From Lentilactobacillus kefiri (GTDB lineage Bacteria > Bacillota > Bacilli > Lactobacillales > Lactobacillaceae), in contig NZ_BJVK01000009.1 in NCBI RefSeq assembly GCF_007989105.1, positions 1-64,000 on the forward strand: DNA of 64,000 bases, in the 5' to 3' direction. The translations under genes and the position numbers were made by a program. The notes below the pieces were generated by a model. The model was not told the DNA's origin. It did no database searches and saw only the letters and a program-made list of their open reading frames with translations. Positions 62,401-64,000 of this stretch are shown in pieces; the first letter of the stretch is position 1, and the number at the start of each line of letters is the position of its first letter.

Positions 62401-63576
62401 AATCTGTTTTGAAAGATCGGAATCATCCAAGTTCTTCTTAACATTAGAATAGAATTCATCTTGTTCAATGGTCTTACCATCGTCACCTACATATTTATCA
62501 TAAGCGGTTTTTAAAGCCGATCTTTTCTTAGTATCCGAAATATTGTCAATCAGCTTCTTGTATAGTTTTAAATGTTCGTGATGGTCGTTGTATTTTTTGA
62601 TCATTGAGTCAGACAACGACATACCGTTTGGGACAATCTGATTTAAAGTAACCTGTGAGTATAAGTCTTGAATAATTTCAACGATTGATTGTTGGTTTTC
62701 ATCCATTTCTGGCAAGATATCGTTAAGTTTGGAATCAATATCTTCATCATCAAACTTGACCGCCCACTTTTTAGGATCCTCTGGTTCCGTCTGAGTAACA
62801 ACATTAAGTTTTGATTTATACCCCAAGATTGCCTTGGTGATTTCAAGTGCAATCTTGCCATTTAATTTTTTGGCTTCTTTATCTTCAACGACAACCGGTA
62901 TTAGTTTGGAAATTTGCTTTTGCTTATCAAACTTACGAATCGATGAATCAAGGAACAATCTCCCAGTTTCATCAGATTTATTCATATCAACCTGGAATGC
63001 ATCTTCAGGGTTAATTGCTGAATATAGTTCGTTTAACTGGTTAAACGACTTCTTAAAATCAACTTTTGACGCTTTAAACGTATCAACGGTTGCTGAATTA
63101 AGAAAGTTTCCACGATATTTTACAATGTGGTGAATTGCCAAATAAACCATGCGAATATCAAACTTTTTATCTTCGGTCATCAATGCACGCCGAAGATGAT
63201 AAATTGTTGGATAGTCTTCGTGATATTGTTTATCCGTTAAATCTGGAAACAGCATGGAACCTTTAAATTCTTTACGGGAATCCTTAGGTGATAAGTTGGA
63301 CTGCTTTAATCTGGCAAAAAATGTTGAATCCACAGGTGTAATGTATGGATCAAAAATTTCATCCAACAACTTTAATCGCCATTTACGACGGTTCAATCGA
63401 CGACGAGTGGTTCTGAACATACGCCGATCAGCAGCAACGTGTCCTTCTTGAAATAAACGTGCACCAATTGCAGTTTTCCCCTTAACCCGCACTGGTTTAC
63501 CGTCTTCCCCCATCACTACCCAACCAATTGATGATGTCCCGATATCTAGACCAATATAATATACTTTTACTCTCAT
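59470..63576 (-). CDS. cas9: Cas9 endonuclease (type II-A)
   Basis: A 1368-residue RNA-guided nuclease. RuvC-I begins with YYIGLDIGTSSIGW (Asp11), followed by the Arg-rich bridge helix (about 54-76, RRMFRTTRRRLNRRKWRL) and the helical recognition lobe (about 80-740). RuvC-II has Glu770 (SIEFTR), the HNH domain has His855 (YDIDHIFPQ), and RuvC-III has His988 and Asp991 (HHAFDAY). All five match S. pyogenes Asp10, Glu762, His840, His983 and Asp986, so the enzyme should be active. The C-terminal PAM-interacting domain (about 1110-1368) is present; PAM unknown. Ribosome site GAGGAG; first gene of the cas operon. Confidence 0.98.
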   Translation of the reverse strand: MRVKVYYIGLDIGTSSIGWVVMGEDGKPVRVKGKTAIGARLFQEGHVAADRRMFRTTRRRLNRRKWRLKLLDEIFDPYITPVDSTFFARLKQSNLSPKDSRKEFKGSMLFPDLTDKQYHEDYPTIYHLRRALMTEDKKFDIRMVYLAIHHIVKYRGNFLNSATVDTFKASKVDFKKSFNQLNELYSAINPEDAFQVDMNKSDETGRLFLDSSIRKFDKQKQISKLIPVVVEDKEAKKLNGKIALEITKAILGYKSKLNVVTQTEPEDPKKWAVKFDDEDIDSKLNDILPEMDENQQSIVEIIQDLYSQVTLNQIVPNGMSLSDSMIKKYNDHHEHLKLYKKLIDNISDTKKRSALKTAYDKYVGDDGKTIEQDEFYSNVKKNLDDSDLSKQIADLIEAEKFMPKQRTSQNGVIPHQLHQRELDEIIEHQSKYYPWFAEANPNKHDLHLAKYKIEELVAFRIPYYVGPMITPEDQEKSSQTIFAWMKRKEPGQITPWNFDEKVDRMESANRFIKRMTTKDTYLIGEDVLPDQSLLYEKFKVLNELNMVRVNDHPLKVSEKQAIYRDLFENQKRISVKNLQNYVKSKSGLPTGPKISGLSDPDHFNSSLGTYNDFKKMFGDKVDDPDLQDDFEKMIEWSTIFEDKKILRAKLDEVAWLSDTQKNEFKEIRYQGWGRLSKKLLTGIVDGNGQRIIDELWNTNKNFMQIQSDDSFAKRIHEANANQMKATDVEDVLADAYTSPQNKKAIRQVVKVVDDIQKAMGGVAPKFISIEFTRSEDRNPRRTISRQRQLENTLKDTAQALVKSINPDILSELDNASKSKKGLTDRLYLYFTQLGKDMYTGKPINIDEISNYDIDHIFPQAFIKDDSLNNRVLVSKAGNNGKSANVPLKLFGAKMGGYWKQLADAGLIGQRKLKNLQTNPDTISKFAMHGFIRRQLVETSQVIKLVANILGDKYRNDDTKIIEITARMNHQMRDEFGFIKNREINDYHHAFDAYLTAFLGHYLYHRYIKLRPYFVYGDFKKFREDKVTMRNFNFLHDLTDDKQERIADTETGEVIWDRKRSIQQLRDVYHYKFMLISQEVFSLNKEMFKQKLFPATLAKKSKLIQIKKDKPVDIYGGYSNNTDAYLTVVKLKGSKEDKYKIVGVPMRALDNLKHAEKESPQSYTAELRKALEPQFTKIKKNRKTGEVSKVVTNFDIVLGRLFYRQMVIDGSEKSLIASSVYQYNAKQLVLSDQAIRTISDQEGIDEFELSSQYDKVYDEIVQKVEKLLPIFQHRHFQERLNNGKSLFVNLPVHDVYEGNKLEQVGKKHIINSILGGIHANADRPDIDLFGIKNLGQFSSTSGINLSSDAIICYQSPTGLFERRVVLKDL

Positions 63577-63698
63577 AATAATAAACTCCTCAAAATATTT
63601 TTTTGCACTGGTATTTGTTACGAGAATCTTCCTTAATTATGCCTTATCAGCTTTGGTATTGGAATGCTTTTCACATAGATTATTTGAGGTGTAATATA
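63577..63698 (-). promoter_or_regulatory. cas operon upstream region
   Basis: The only reasonable promoter read on the minus strand is TTCCAA, 17 nt, CATAAT (about 63633-63661), which is weak. An AAATAATCTATG stretch lies further upstream, next to the terminator of the neighbouring gene. No operator palindrome is obvious. Confidence 0.35.
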
Positions 63699-63735
63699 AA
63701 AGCCTCCCAGGTTAAAAGTAATCCTGGGAGGCTTC
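63699..63735 (-). terminator. Terminator of the partial gene at the right edge
   Basis: AAGCCTCCCAGG pairs perfectly with CCTGGGAGGCTT, followed on the minus strand by TTTATATT. Confidence 0.88.
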
Positions 63736-63750
63736 TCATTTCTCAACTAT

Positions 63751-64000
63751 TTAGTTATCAACTTTCCCCAAAATAAACGTATAACTGTTTTTCCGCCCAA
63801 ACATATCATGCTCTGGATAGTTGAACGAAATGTTGTTGACGATTTGAATCCCAATCTTGTAACCCGAAAGTGAAGCCCGCTTGCTGGCAGTGTAGCCTTC
63901 CTTATCCAACAGCTTTTTAATGCCGGTAATCTTGGTTGCATTCGATGCCTTTCGATGAGCATACAACCACTTTTGAATGGTCGGGAATGCTTTGATTTCA
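63751..64000 (-). CDS. Partial hypothetical protein (5' end outside the window)
   Basis: The frame stays open to the window edge and reads EIKAFPTIQKWLYAHRKASN at the visible start, ending FILGKVDN. The first in-window start-like codon (TTG at 63966) has no ribosome site, so the gene continues beyond 64000. The visible 83 residues are basic with strand-like segments (LSGYKIGIQIVNNISFNY). No domain recognised. It ends at the terminator 63699-63735. Confidence 0.7.
   Translation of the reverse strand, partial: EIKAFPTIQKWLYAHRKASNATKITGIKKLLDKEGYTASKRASLSGYKIGIQIVNNISFNYPEHDMFGRKNSYTFILGKVDN

Noticed and set aside
1-64000. Transposases, prophage genes, tRNA or rRNA
   Set aside because: None was recognised on either strand; the only mobile-like sequences are the short non-coding repeats at 566-846 and 21708-21855.

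Overview
The window looks like a chromosomal segment of a low-GC, heterofermentative lactic acid bacterium. The best fit is Lentilactobacillus (the former Lactobacillus buchneri group). The evidence is the gene style (AGGAGG ribosome sites, Opp and Gln importers, PepX, PIP, many lactobacillar membrane proteins) and a type II-A CRISPR repeat that begins GTTTTAGAAGGATG on the minus strand, which I recall from L. buchneri. The species is an inference from memory, not a search result. No rRNA, tRNA, transposase or prophage genes were found.

Layout. 1-8.8 kb: a small frameshifted gene, a triplicated palindromic intergenic repeat, and an oligopeptide importer on the minus strand (two OppA lipoproteins, then OppB, C, D and F). 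9-12.7 kb: HflX, an amino-acid permease and a quinone-reductase-like enzyme. 12.7-18.4 kb: a LacI regulator facing an oligo-1,6-glucosidase, a secreted protein, an SDR enzyme under a catabolite-response site, and MgtC. 18.4-21.5 kb: a glnQHMP-type amino-acid importer. 21.8-26.8 kb: a glutamine amidotransferase, a membrane/low-complexity protein pair, a Fur-family regulator with its own box, a guanylate-kinase-like protein, a NUDIX enzyme and a cation/proton antiporter.

27-31.8 kb: a beta-glucuronide island (GPH symporter, GH2 beta-glucuronidase, divergent AraC regulator, perfect cre site). 31.8-35.2 kb: the proline peptidases PepX and PIP. 35.3-38 kb: a copper operon with two cop boxes, two cupredoxin-like proteins and a CPx ATPase. 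38-45.3 kb: TauE/SafE, ABC-F, VOC, CPBP, YxeA, a DUF2075 helicase-like protein and an amidohydrolase. 45.3-51.1 kb: an arabinan island (GH51, MFS permease, GH43, ArsR-like regulator with a large C-terminal domain). In it the GH51 gene has no canonical start codon and reads through its own terminator. 51.2-56.6 kb: an esterase, two paralogous exported SGNH hydrolases, and CPBP, ASCH and TMEM175 proteins.

56.6-63.7 kb: a complete type II-A CRISPR-Cas locus on the minus strand (cas9, cas1, cas2, csn2, then 12 repeats and 11 spacers of 30 bp). Its tracrRNA gene lies between cas9 and cas1 on the opposite strand, with a recognisable promoter, an anti-repeat and a terminator. This is the most interesting region. 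The array is almost fused to csn2, leaving little room for a separate leader. Array decay is concentrated at the leader-distal end, including one repeat with a 12-nt internal deletion. The window ends in a partial gene.
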